From the NCBI RefSeq assembly GCF_051900425.1, contig NZ_JBHZGK010000004.1, positions 186,001-250,000 on the forward strand: a stretch of 64,000 nucleotides of DNA. The letters run 5' to 3'. The position numbers and the translations under genes were made by a program. The notes under the pieces are model-generated. The model was not told the origin of the DNA. It saw only the letters and a program-made list of their open reading frames with translations, and did no database searches. The DNA is from Frateuria_A sp051900425. GTDB lineage: Bacteria; Pseudomonadota; Gammaproteobacteria; Xanthomonadales; Rhodanobacteraceae. Shown in pieces: positions 17,254 through 26,182 of the stretch. Numbering within the stretch: position 1 is the first letter of the stretch; every line of letters begins with the position of its first letter.

Positions 17254-17688
17254 TCAGTTGACCGCGTAGAAGCGGTGCTCGCCGATCGTGGTGCTGGTGT
17301 GGTTGAGCGACCACGCCGGCGCGATCGCAACGGTGGCGAAGTGGTCTGCGTGCGGGACGAGCAGCTGGCGCTGGGCCAGCGGCAAGGCCCAGTTCTCCAT
17401 CGAGTAGCCGGCGACCTTCCAGGCCTTGGCGAAGGCCTTGAAATTCGCAATGTCGTAGGAGCCGGGCGTGGCCGTGATGGCGAACTGATGAGGGGCCGCC
17501 ACCACCTTGCAGACGGTGTCGCCCCAGCGGCCGCGTTCGCGGCGACGCAGCGCGACTTCCGCAACGGCGAGCTGACCGATGGTCGACTCGCTGCGGGCCT
17601 CCAGATACACGGTCGTCGCCAGGCAGGCCTGGTCGGCGATCGGCTGGGGCAGTACGGACGTCAGCCACAACAGCATGGAAAGTTTCAT
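17254..17688 (-). CDS. Cell wall hydrolase, SleB/Hydrolase_2 family
   Basis: 144 aa. A signal peptide covers about the first 20 residues. The SleB-type lytic transglycosylase core follows: ACLATTVYLEARSES (catalytic Glu in YLEAR), VAEVALRR, TVCKVVAAPHQFA and HRFYAVN. It is likely secreted to the periplasm to cut or remodel murein. ATG 17688 precedes a clear hydrophobic leader. The 700 bp upstream hold no other gene. Confidence 0.8.
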   Translation of the reverse strand: MKLSMLLWLTSVLPQPIADQACLATTVYLEARSESTIGQLAVAEVALRRRERGRWGDTVCKVVAAPHQFAITATPGSYDIANFKAFAKAWKVAGYSMENWALPLAQRQLLVPHADHFATVAIAPAWSLNHTSTTIGEHRFYAVN

Positions 17689-18393
17689 TGTCTGCCTCCA
17701 GCGTGCTGTACGCGCGGGATGAAACTTCCATCTCGTGCGCCGTTGCGGTGGACGGGCGGGCAGGCCGTTACCACCTGGATTGATCGCCGCGACCGAAACA
17801 AGAGTCGTGACGCTTTGCCACGGGAGTGTGGCGTTGGGCCGGCTGGTCCGGAGCCGGCGTGATCGTTGGCGCGCGCACTGTCGGTCGCGACCGTCTTCTG
17901 GTCTGCGCGAGGGCGGCTGCTGCCTGGATTGTTTCCGCGTGGAGCGGGTGTTCCATCCGGCGATCTTTCTGCCGGGTCGCGCCGATCCGGACCCCTCCGG
18001 TTCGTCGCGTGCAGATGCCCGTGAGCGATGGGCATCAATCGAAAGTCGGCGGGAGCGTAGTCGTGGTGAAGCCGGCTGGCAAGTGCCGGACCGGTGCAGT
18101 TTAGATTCGGCTCACGTTCATTCACTACGCATGCGCGGCGAGTGAATGGCGCTCATGCAAGGCAGATCCCGATTCGCGTGACGGCGCAAGAAAGGCAGCC
18201 GGTTTGCGTGGAAAATCCATTGTGAGGGCTCGCCGCGTGAACGAGGTGTGCAAGTGGGCTCGCCAGGCGACGGCCCTCGCGCGTGCTCAGGCGAAGCCCG
18301 TGTGCCTGCCAGCCTGCCGCTGGACAACCATCGTTCACCGCCATTGAACCGCTGCCGTGATGTGCTTCGACGCCGTTCCTGCAGGACAAGTTC
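17689..18393. other. 705-bp gap without a recognisable gene
   Basis: Short open frames on both strands (for example 17735-18145 plus, 17685-18125 minus) give Arg/Ser/Gly-rich translations with no domain, no ribosome site and no similarity I recognise. The stretch carries the promoters of the divergent sleB-like and SDR genes and small inverted repeats near 18255-18290. It could be remains of a decayed gene, but I cannot show that. Confidence 0.5.
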
Positions 18394-19252
18394 ATGGCCG
18401 TCCGATTGAGGCCGCTCGACCAGCAGACCGTGGTCATCACCGGTGCTTCCAGTGGCATCGGCTTGTGTACGGCGTTGCTCGCCGCGGAGAAGGGCGCACG
18501 CGTTGTGCTGGCCGCGCGCAGCGCTGGCACGCTGGAGGCTGTCGTGAAGCAGATCGCCGAGGCGGGGCACGAGGCGATCGCGCTGCCCACCGACGTCGGT
18601 GACCGGGAGCAACTGCAAGACCTCGCGGCGGCCGCGATCCAGCGCTTCGGACGCATCGATACCTGGGTGAACGATGCCGGCGTGGCGATCTATGGAAAGC
18701 TCGACGAAGTGAGCGAGGCGGACAGCCGTCGTCTGTTCGACACCAACTTCTGGGGCGTGGTCAATGGATCGCTGGTGGCGTTGCCCTATCTGCGAGAAAG
18801 CGGTGGCGCGCTGATCAACATCGGCAGCGAGGTGTCCGACGCGGTCATTCCTTTTCAGGGCATGTATTCGGCCTCCAAGCATGCCGTGAAGGGCTTCACC
18901 GACGCCTTGCGCGTGGAGGTGGAGGAACTGGACCAAGCGCCGGTGTCGATCACCTTGATCCAGCCGACCGCGGTCAACACGCCTTATCCGCAGCACGCGC
19001 GCAATTACATGGCACAGGAACCGAAGCTTCCCTCGCCGATGATCGACCCGCATCGCGTCGCCGAGGCGATTCTCGAGGCGGCGACGGAGGGCGGTCGCGA
19101 TGTCACCGTCGAAGCTGCTGCCATCGCTGGGCGACAAGATAGCGGCCATGCAGGCGGATCGGCAGCAGCGCGACATGCCGGCGAGAGCGCCGGAAGGAAC
19201 CCTGTTCCGCGCCGGTGGCGGCAGGCAGGTGTACGGAAGCGCGCCGCACTAG
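18394..19252 (+). pseudogene. SDR-family oxidoreductase, frameshifted near its C-terminus
   Basis: Intact to about residue 236. The NAD(P) site is TGASSGIG (16-23), followed by WVNDAG, INIGSEVSD and the catalytic pair MYSASKHAVKG (Tyr-x3-Lys). The family's usual C-terminus (PSLGDKIAAMQADRQQRD, then APEGTLFRAGG) is encoded in a different frame from 19100 to the TAG at 19252. The original frame runs on with unrelated sequence to 19314, into the next gene. The break is at about 19095-19105, where GCGATGTC occurs. It may be a real frameshift or a sequencing error. The N-terminal Rossmann part should still fold. Confidence 0.8.
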
Positions 19253-19274
19253 AGGTCGCGTCCGCGTACCCTCC

Positions 19275-19994
19275 CTACGCGGCAGCGTCGTGGAAGATGA
19301 TCCCGAGCGTGTAGCGTGACCCGCTGCGCAGCCGGCTCACGCCATGGCGCAGGTTCACCCGGTAGCTGCCGCGCGTGCCCTGCACGGGGCGATGGTGTAC
19401 CGCGAAGATCACGGCATCCCCCTGCGCAAGCGGCACCACCTCGGCGCGCGACTGCATGCGCGGCCGCTGCTCGGTAAGCACGAACTCGCCACCGGTGAAG
19501 TCGACGCCCGGCACGGACAGCAGGATGGCCATCTGCAACGGGAATACGTGCTCCCCGTACAGGTCCTGATGCAGGCAGTTGTAGTCGTCCGTCTGGTAGC
19601 GCAGCAGCAACGGCGTGGGCCGCGTCTGGCCGGCGGCGTGGCAGCGCGCGAGATAGTCCGCGTGCGTCGGCGGGTATCGAACCTCGATCCCCATCGCTTC
19701 GTTCCACCGGTTGGCCAGTGGTACCAGCCGTGGATAAATGCCAGTGCGCAGCGCCTCGACCTGCGCCGGCAGGGGATAACCGAAGTACTGGTATTCACCG
19801 CGTCCGAAACCGTGCCGTGCCATCACGACCCGACTGCGGAACGGCTCGCTTCGGCTGTAGAGCGCCGCCAGCTCGCGGCAGGTCCGTGGCGATAGCAAGC
19901 CAGGCAACATGGCATACCCATGGGCGTCGAGCGCGGCATGAGTGGCCGGCCAGTCGATGGCGTGCAGCGCGTCGGCAGGAGCTTGATCGGTCAT
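19275..19994 (-). CDS. 2-oxoglutarate/Fe(II)-dependent oxygenase
   Basis: 239 aa double-stranded beta-helix enzyme. Metal ligands LHQD (His142, Asp144), a distal His in FAVHHRPV (200/201) and the 2OG-binding Arg in GSYRVNLRHG (212) are all visible. Such stand-alone proteins hydroxylate nucleic acid or small-molecule substrates; the substrate here is unknown. ATG 19994 lies 4 nt after the FNT gene stop, so the two form an operon. Confidence 0.85.
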   Translation of the reverse strand: MTDQAPADALHAIDWPATHAALDAHGYAMLPGLLSPRTCRELAALYSRSEPFRSRVVMARHGFGRGEYQYFGYPLPAQVEALRTGIYPRLVPLANRWNEAMGIEVRYPPTHADYLARCHAAGQTRPTPLLLRYQTDDYNCLHQDLYGEHVFPLQMAILLSVPGVDFTGGEFVLTEQRPRMQSRAEVVPLAQGDAVIFAVHHRPVQGTRGSYRVNLRHGVSRLRSGSRYTLGIIFHDAAA

Positions 19995-19998
19995 CCCG

Positions 19999-20928
19999 TC
20001 AGAATCGTTCGCGCCGCGCGCCTGCGCCCTCCGGATCTTGCGCTTCGTCCTCATCGGCCTGGTCGCCGCGAACCTGCGCATGGCTGATGAGCGCAAAAAT
20101 GCAGCTCCCGCCGACAATGTTGCCCGCCAGCGTGGGCAGCGCGAATTCCGTGACGAAACCGCCGAAGGAAAGTCCTCCGGCGAATACCAGATAGAAGGTC
20201 TCCACCGACCCCACGATGATGTGGGTGAAGCCGCCCAGCGCGATCAGGTAAGTCGTCAGCACGATCACGGCGATCTTCGCGTGCTCGGCCGCCGGCACCA
20301 GCCACACCATGGTGGCGATCAGCCAGCCGGCGACGATGCCCTTGGTGAACATCTGCAGCGGCGTGTTGCCCATGACTTCGGTGCCGATGCCCAGCAGCGC
20401 CGTCCGTGTGGGCTCGTCGAACAGCTGCATGTGCAGGATGCCGTAGGCAAACAGCGCGGTGCCGACCAGGTTGCCGGCGAACACCACCGACCAGAGCCGC
20501 AGCAGCGAGCCGAGCTTGCGCAGGTTCGGGTGCGTCATCAGCGGCAGCACCGCGGTCATCGTGTTCTCGGTGAACAACTGCTGGCGGGCAAGGATGACCA
20601 CCAGGAAGCCGAACGGATAGCCCAGGCTCTCGATGAGGAAGGCACCCGGTACGCCCTCCAGATGCCGGTGCAACAGGCCCCGAGCCAGCATCGAAAATCC
20701 CATCGACAGTCCGGCGGCGAGCGCCGAGAGACTCAGCGCGAGCAGGCCACGACCGAGCTCCTCCTCGCCTTCGAGGCGGATGGTCTCGTGCAGCACGGCC
20801 ACCCGCGGCGGGCGCTTCTGTTCGACCTCGCCCCGTTCCTGGCGCGACAGCGAAAAGCCGTCGCGGGCGTCGGCTTCGTTCGGATCCTCGGCGCCGGCAA
20901 GGCGCTGGCGTCCGGTTGGCTGGGGCAT
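19999..20928 (-). CDS. Formate/nitrite transporter (FNT) family protein, YfdC-like
   Basis: 309 aa. A charged cytoplasmic N-terminus of about 60 residues is followed by six helices with FNT features: GFLVVILARQQLFTENT (the L(F)TEN-type motif) and a second half-repeat GGFTHIIVGSVETFYL. FNT pentamers conduct formate, nitrite or related monovalent anions. YfdC-like members are uncharacterised. ATG 20928; the frame is open upstream only as the shadow of the pirin gene. Confidence 0.82.
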   Translation of the reverse strand: MPQPTGRQRLAGAEDPNEADARDGFSLSRQERGEVEQKRPPRVAVLHETIRLEGEEELGRGLLALSLSALAAGLSMGFSMLARGLLHRHLEGVPGAFLIESLGYPFGFLVVILARQQLFTENTMTAVLPLMTHPNLRKLGSLLRLWSVVFAGNLVGTALFAYGILHMQLFDEPTRTALLGIGTEVMGNTPLQMFTKGIVAGWLIATMVWLVPAAEHAKIAVIVLTTYLIALGGFTHIIVGSVETFYLVFAGGLSFGGFVTEFALPTLAGNIVGGSCIFALISHAQVRGDQADEDEAQDPEGAGARRERF

Positions 20929-20987
20929 GCGGGGGTCCTCCGGCGGACCCTGCACGCTACGACGCACCGCGTATGCGGAGCGTCGCC

Positions 20988-21689
20988 TCAGGCGGGGACG
21001 TCGACCAGCACCAGTTCGGCGTCCTCGAGCGCGGTGACCCGGAGCGCGGGCTCGTCGCGGATGGCCGCACCGTCGCGCGCATCGATGCGCACGCCATTGA
21101 CCTCGAGGGCACCTTTGGCCGGGACCAGGTACGCATAGCGACCGGCGCCCAGCGGATAGTCCGCCTGCTCGCCAGCACGCAGCGTGGCGCCCAGGACGCG
21201 CGCCTGCGCGCGCAGCGGCAGGGCCTCGGGGTCGCCCGGAAGGCCGCTCGCCAGCGCGACGAAACGCCCGGCCCGCTCGCCGGCGGGGAAGGGGCGGGCT
21301 CCCCAGGAGGGCGCGCCCCCCGTCCGGTCGGGAATGATCCAGATCTGGAAGATGCGGGTGGTGTCGGGCTCCAGGTTGTATTCGGCGTGCGTGATGCCGC
21401 TGCCCGCGCTCATCACCTGCACGTCGCCCGCGACGGTGCGCCCCTCGTTGCCCAGGTTGTCGCGGTGGCTGATCGCACCCTCGCGCACGTAGGTGATGAT
21501 CTCCATGTCCGCATGCGGGTGCGGCGGGAAGCCGCTGCGCGGCGCGATGGTGTCGTCGTTCCATACGCGCAGCGCACCCCAGCCCATGCGGGCGGGATCG
21601 TGGTAGCTGGCGAAGGAGAAGTGGTGTTTGGCATCGAGCCAGCCGTGGTTGGCCCCGCCCAAGGTGTCAAAAGCCCTGCGTTCGATCAT
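20988..21689 (-). CDS. Pirin family protein (YhhW-like bicupin)
   Basis: 233 aa. The N-terminal cupin carries the metal site GFPPHPHADMEIITYVREG with ISHRDNLGN and GSGITHAEYN supplying further His/Glu ligands. The C-terminal cupin is shorter. Bacterial pirins are Fe-binding; some are quercetin dioxygenases. ATG 21689 has AGGAGGGCACG upstream. It is followed after about 60 bp by the FNT gene on the same strand. Confidence 0.88.
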   Translation of the reverse strand: MIERRAFDTLGGANHGWLDAKHHFSFASYHDPARMGWGALRVWNDDTIAPRSGFPPHPHADMEIITYVREGAISHRDNLGNEGRTVAGDVQVMSAGSGITHAEYNLEPDTTRIFQIWIIPDRTGGAPSWGARPFPAGERAGRFVALASGLPGDPEALPLRAQARVLGATLRAGEQADYPLGAGRYAYLVPAKGALEVNGVRIDARDGAAIRDEPALRVTALEDAELVLVDVPA

Positions 21690-21857
21690 CGTGCCCTCCT
21701 GCCAGGCGTGGTTGCCGGCCAGACAAGCAAGGTAAGGGTGCGCTACGCGCCGGCAAATGGCCGTGGATTGAACGCATCGTTCGCCGGCTGGCACCCATTG
21801 ACCGGGGCGCGCAGGCATGGGTTAGGCTAGCGCCGGGGACATCCAGGAGTGCGCGTG

Positions 21858-22502
21858 ATGCGCAGGCGACTATTGTTGGCTTGGCTGCTGGCCGGCTGCG
21901 CGGGCCCGTTGTGGGCTGGCCAATTGGTGGTGCGGGTCAGCGACAGCGGCGGACATGCGGTAGGCGATGCGGTAGTGACCGTGACCCCGTCCAGCCCGTC
22001 GGCCCAGCCGGCGCCCGCGCCGGTGACCCGCTACGTCGACCAGCGAGACGAGACCTTCATTCCCTACGTGCAGGTGGTCCGGCCGGGCGACCGCGTGGTC
22101 TTCCGCAACAGCGACGGCACGCGCCACCACGTCTATTCGTTCTCCGAGGCCAAGGCGTTCGAGTTCCTGCTGCGCCCGGGCGAGAGCTCGCCGCCGACGA
22201 CGCTCGACAGGCCCGGCCTGGTCGCGGTCGGCTGCAACATTCACGACCACATGATCGCCTACCTGATGATCACGTCCGAGCAGGCCAAGGTGACGCCCTC
22301 GCAGGGGCAGGTGGTGTTCGACCAGCTTCCGCCGGGGAGCTACACGGTGGCCGTGTGGCATCCGCAACTGCGGCCCGGCCAGGCGCAGCCCAGCGAGGTA
22401 GCGGCGGTGGGCGAGGGGACGGATGCGCAACATGCCGACTTCACCCTGTCGCTGATTCCCGATCCGCGCGGGTTCACCGATCGCGAGCACCTGGACTACT
22501 GA
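21858..22502 (+). CDS. Secreted cupredoxin-like protein
   Basis: 214 aa. A signal sequence (residues 1-20) contains LAGC, so lipid attachment at Cys14 is possible, though cleavage after PLWA also fits. The plastocyanin-like fold has blue-copper ligand motifs: TRHHVYSF for the first His, then VGCNIHDHMIAYL supplying Cys, His and Met. Similar proteins are annotated as methylamine-utilisation-type cupredoxins. ATG 21858 is favoured over GTG 21849 because CAGGAG (21845-21850) is then at proper spacing. First gene of a three-gene operon with an EAL protein and a porin. Confidence 0.8.
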   Translation: MRRRLLLAWLLAGCAGPLWAGQLVVRVSDSGGHAVGDAVVTVTPSSPSAQPAPAPVTRYVDQRDETFIPYVQVVRPGDRVVFRNSDGTRHHVYSFSEAKAFEFLLRPGESSPPTTLDRPGLVAVGCNIHDHMIAYLMITSEQAKVTPSQGQVVFDQLPPGSYTVAVWHPQLRPGQAQPSEVAAVGEGTDAQHADFTLSLIPDPRGFTDREHLDY

Positions 22503-22506
22503 GCCC

Positions 22507-24840
22507 ATGCGCACCGTGGTCGGCTTCCGCCTCCGTCTCGCGCTGTTCTTCGTCGCCACGCTGGTGACGGTGCAGTTGTTGACGGCCGCGCTGGTCTACG
22601 GCGTGACCCGTCGCGCGATGGTCAGCGAAGGCGAGCGCCAGCTGGCAGTCAACGCGCAGGCCTTCGTCGCGCAGATGGACGACCTCTCGGCCCGCGTGGC
22701 GGGCAACGTGGAGGTGATGGCGCTGGACTATGCGCTGCGCTCGGCCATCGCCGAACGCGACCACGGGACGGTGTTCTCCGTGCTGCGCAACCACGGGCGC
22801 CGCGTCGGCGCCTCGCGCATGCAACTGGTGGGGCTGGACGGCGTGGTCGAGGTGGACACCGCCGACACCCACGCCAACGGCAAGCGATTCGCCTTTCCGG
22901 ACTTGGTGGAGCATGCCTTCGACCGGCGCGTCGCCGCGGTGGTGGCACTCCAGGCAAAGGCCTACTGGGTGGTGGTCGTACCGATCTACGCGCCGCAGCC
23001 GGTGGGCCTGGTGGTCGTCTATGTGCCGCTGGACGATGCATTGCTGGCCCACTTGCGAGAACTGTCCGCGCTGCCGGGCAACATCGAACTGGCGGTGCGG
23101 CCGGACGCTTCGGGCTGGGTCGCCGCGGCGCAGGGGCTCCGGCATACGGGGCTCGTCGCCAGCCTGGCCGGGCAGGAGCTGCCGACCAGTCCGGCGGTGC
23201 GCCGCATCCAGGGCCACGAATACCTGGTGCTGGCGCAGCCGCTGAGCCAGGCGCGCAGCAGTGCACCGGTGGTGGCCGTGCTGGGTTACTCGCTGGGCGA
23301 TGCCTTGCGGCCGTTCCGCGCGGTGGTGATCGCCTGGGGCTTCCTGCTGGGGCTGGGCCTGGTGGTCGGGCTGATCGGCGCGTGGTTGACCGCGCGCAGC
23401 GTGTCGCGTCCGGTGGAATCGCTGGCTGGCGCGGCGCGGAGGATCGAAGCGGGCGATTACCGCGCGCTGCCGAATCTCCATCGCCGCGACGAACTCGGCC
23501 AGCTGGCGGCGGCTTTCGGCACGATGGCCGAAGCGGTACGCCAGCGCGAGGAGCGCATCCGCCAGCAGGCCCTGCACGACCAGGTCACCGATCTGCCCAA
23601 CCGGGTGGCGGCCGAGGCGACGATCGACCGCGCGCGCGACAGCGGCACGACCCACGGCGCGCTGCTGATGGTCGGCCTCACGCGCGTGCCCGACATCATC
23701 AAGACCATGGGCCACGGCCTGTATGACCGGCTGATGCGCGAAGTCGGCGCCCGCCTGGGTCGCGTCGCCGCGAAGGCCTACCTGGCGCGCGCGACCGACA
23801 CGCAGTTCGTCGCCTGGCTGCCCGGCGCGGACCGGACCGAGGCGGTCGCCGCGGCGCTGCGCATCCTGGACGCCCTGAACGCCCCTTATGTCGAGGCGGA
23901 CGTCAGCGTCGACACCTTGCCGGCAATCGGCATCGCCATGTATCCGGAAGATGGCGCGTTGGCCTCGGTGCTGTTGCGCCATGGCGAGGTGGCCCAGTTC
24001 GCGGCCACCGGCTCGACCCGTCCACTGGCGTTCTACGACGTGGCGACCGACCCGCACCGGACCGAGCGCCTGTCGCTGATGGGCGAGTTGCGCGAAGCGC
24101 TCGACCACGACCACCTGCTGCTGCACTACCAGCCCAAGCTTGCGCTGGACACGCGTCGCGTGGACGGCGTCGAGGCGCTGGTGCGCTGGCACCATCCGCG
24201 TCGCGGGATCGTGCCGCCGCAGGACTTCATCGGCATGGCCGAGGACACCGGCAACATCCAGCGGCTGACCCGCTGGGCGCTGGCTGCCGGTATCGCGCAG
24301 GCCAGCCGCTGGCACGCGCGCGGGCTCCCCCTGAACGTGGCGGTGAACCTCTCGGCGAGGGACCTGGAAGAACCCGAGCTGCCGTTGCGCATCGGGCGCC
24401 TGCTCTCCATCCATGGACTGCCGCCGGGCAAGCTCACGGTAGAAATCACCGAACGCGCCGTGATCGGCGAGCCGGAAACGGCGATCCGTGTCCTGCGCGG
24501 GCTGGCTGATCTGGGCGTCGGCATCGCGGTGGACGACTTCGGTGTGGGCCAGTCCGCCTTCGCCTACCTGCGGCACCTGCCGGTGAGCGAGCTGAAGATC
24601 GACCAGACCTTCGTCCGCCACCTGGCGCGTGACGCCATCGACCAGACCATCGTGCGTTCGATCGTCGAACTCGGGCATCGCCTGGGCTTCCGCGTCACCG
24701 CGGAGGGCGTGGAGGACGAAGGCGCGCTGGAACAGCTCGCGGCGATCGGCTGCGACCATGCGCAGGGCTTCTTCATCGCCCGTCCGCTGCCGGCGACCGA
24801 GCTGGCGGGTTTTGCCTTCGAGCGGGCCGGAGTGGCATGA
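22507..24840 (+). CDS. Membrane sensor with HAMP, degenerate GGDEF and intact EAL domain (c-di-GMP phosphodiesterase)
   Basis: 777 aa. Two helices (about 9-34 and 278-300) bracket a periplasmic sensor of about 240 residues. Then come HAMP (about 300-350), a GGDEF domain whose catalytic motif is replaced (ARATDTQFVAWL) so cyclase activity is unlikely, and an EAL domain with the key residues: VEALVRWHHP, VNLSARDL, VEITERAV, VDDFG, LKIDQTF, AEGVED and QGFF. It probably hydrolyses c-di-GMP in response to a periplasmic cue. It overlaps the downstream porin gene (ATGA) and follows the cupredoxin gene by 4 nt. Confidence 0.9.
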   Translation: MRTVVGFRLRLALFFVATLVTVQLLTAALVYGVTRRAMVSEGERQLAVNAQAFVAQMDDLSARVAGNVEVMALDYALRSAIAERDHGTVFSVLRNHGRRVGASRMQLVGLDGVVEVDTADTHANGKRFAFPDLVEHAFDRRVAAVVALQAKAYWVVVVPIYAPQPVGLVVVYVPLDDALLAHLRELSALPGNIELAVRPDASGWVAAAQGLRHTGLVASLAGQELPTSPAVRRIQGHEYLVLAQPLSQARSSAPVVAVLGYSLGDALRPFRAVVIAWGFLLGLGLVVGLIGAWLTARSVSRPVESLAGAARRIEAGDYRALPNLHRRDELGQLAAAFGTMAEAVRQREERIRQQALHDQVTDLPNRVAAEATIDRARDSGTTHGALLMVGLTRVPDIIKTMGHGLYDRLMREVGARLGRVAAKAYLARATDTQFVAWLPGADRTEAVAAALRILDALNAPYVEADVSVDTLPAIGIAMYPEDGALASVLLRHGEVAQFAATGSTRPLAFYDVATDPHRTERLSLMGELREALDHDHLLLHYQPKLALDTRRVDGVEALVRWHHPRRGIVPPQDFIGMAEDTGNIQRLTRWALAAGIAQASRWHARGLPLNVAVNLSARDLEEPELPLRIGRLLSIHGLPPGKLTVEITERAVIGEPETAIRVLRGLADLGVGIAVDDFGVGQSAFAYLRHLPVSELKIDQTFVRHLARDAIDQTIVRSIVELGHRLGFRVTAEGVEDEGALEQLAAIGCDHAQGFFIARPLPATELAGFAFERAGVA

Positions 24841-26066
24841 GGCCTCGCTTTCGCCGTCTCACCCTGGCCTGCCTGATGGCGTCGCCGCTGGCCGGGCACG
24901 CCCAGGATTTCAGCCTGCACGGTTATGTCGATGGCCGCCTCGTCGCCGCGCCGGGAGAGCGCAGCTGGGTCGAGGGCGGGCTCGGCAAGACGCGTTTCGG
25001 CGGAGGCGACGTCGAGGCGCGCTTCGGCGGTGCCGCGCTGGTCGGCACCGCGCAGCTCACACCCGCGCTGCTTGCCTTCGCGGGCGTGCAACTGCAGGAC
25101 GGCGACCGCGCCGGCGTGGACGTGCTGGAGGCCTACCTGCGCTGGCGCCCGGTATCGACGATCCGTTGGCGTGGCTCGGTGCAGGCCGGCGCGTTCTTTC
25201 CGCCGGTCTCGCTGGAGAACGACGCCATCGGCTGGACCAGTCCCTGGACGATCACGCCCTCGGCGATCAACAGCTGGGTCGGCGAGGAACTGCGTGCGGT
25301 CGGGGTCGAGGGCCGCATCGAGCGGCGCGGCGAGATCGCCATCTGGGAACTGCGCGGCGCGCTGTTCCAGCGCAACGATCCGGCAGGCAACCTGCTGGCA
25401 GTCCGCGGCTGGTCGCTCAGCGACCTGACCTACGGGATCGGCAGCCGCCTGCGCGAGCCGGACGCCTACGTGCGCGACGACGGCGAGGAGCCGCCGATGC
25501 GCTACGACCCGTTCCGGCGCATCGGCCACCAGTGGGGCAACTACGCCCAGCTCACCTGGCGCGCGCGCGGCCGGGGACGGCTCAGCCTGATGCACTACGA
25601 CAACCACGCCGATCCCCAGGCCTGGCAACCCTACGAGGGTGGCGAGCGCCTGTACGCCTGGCGCACCCGCTTCTGGAGCCTGGGCGCCAGCGCCGACACC
25701 GGTCCGATCACCTGGCTGGCGCAGGCGATGGACGGCGATACAGTGATCGAACCGGTTCCGGGCCTGGTCTTCACCACCCGCTACCGCGCCGCCTACCTGC
25801 TGGCTGGCTGGAACCGCGGCGCGTGGCGGCCGGCCCTGCGGCTGGACCACTTCAGCACGCGCGAACTGCCTGGCACGCCGGGCCTGCACGAGGGCGAGCA
25901 CGGCAACGCTGTCACCGCCGCGATCAACTGGCGTCCGCATGACTGGCTGCGCCTGACCTTCGAGGTGCTGCACATCGACAGCACGCGCACCGTCCGCGCC
26001 GACTACGGCCTGCGGCCGCACACCCGCGGTACCCAGGCGCAGTTGAGCGTGCGCCTTTTCTACTGA
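24837..26066 (+). CDS. Outer membrane beta-barrel (porin-like) protein
   Basis: 409 aa. A signal peptide ends GHAQ (about residue 22), followed by alternating aromatic/polar strands and a C-terminal aromatic residue (VRLFY), as expected for BamA-recognised barrels. I do not recognise a specific family. Translational coupling to the EAL protein and neighbourhood of a secreted copper protein suggest the three act together at the envelope, perhaps in sensing or importing a ligand; that is inference. Confidence 0.75.
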   Translation: MRPRFRRLTLACLMASPLAGHAQDFSLHGYVDGRLVAAPGERSWVEGGLGKTRFGGGDVEARFGGAALVGTAQLTPALLAFAGVQLQDGDRAGVDVLEAYLRWRPVSTIRWRGSVQAGAFFPPVSLENDAIGWTSPWTITPSAINSWVGEELRAVGVEGRIERRGEIAIWELRGALFQRNDPAGNLLAVRGWSLSDLTYGIGSRLREPDAYVRDDGEEPPMRYDPFRRIGHQWGNYAQLTWRARGRGRLSLMHYDNHADPQAWQPYEGGERLYAWRTRFWSLGASADTGPITWLAQAMDGDTVIEPVPGLVFTTRYRAAYLLAGWNRGAWRPALRLDHFSTRELPGTPGLHEGEHGNAVTAAINWRPHDWLRLTFEVLHIDSTRTVRADYGLRPHTRGTQAQLSVRLFY

Positions 26067-26182
26067 CCCGTTCCCCGCGCAATCGCGACACCCGCCGCGT
26101 ATCCGGGCGCGGTGGCGCTTTGCTATCCTTCGCCGTTCTTGCCAGTGCCCGTACGGGCGCCACAACCACGGCCATCGTTTTC

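Noticed and set aside
17735..18145. A 136-residue plus-strand frame in the gap before the SDR gene
   Set aside because: No ribosome site, no domain, biased composition typical of random GC-rich frames.
19999..21564. One long 521-residue fusion of pirin-region DNA with the FNT protein
   Set aside because: The pirin gene is in another frame and has its own start and stop; the FNT protein starts at 20928. The upstream part is a shadow.
22474..24759. A 761-codon frame on the minus strand opposite the EAL gene
   Set aside because: Same cause: long antisense shadow of a GC-rich gene; His/Gln/Arg-rich translation with no domain.
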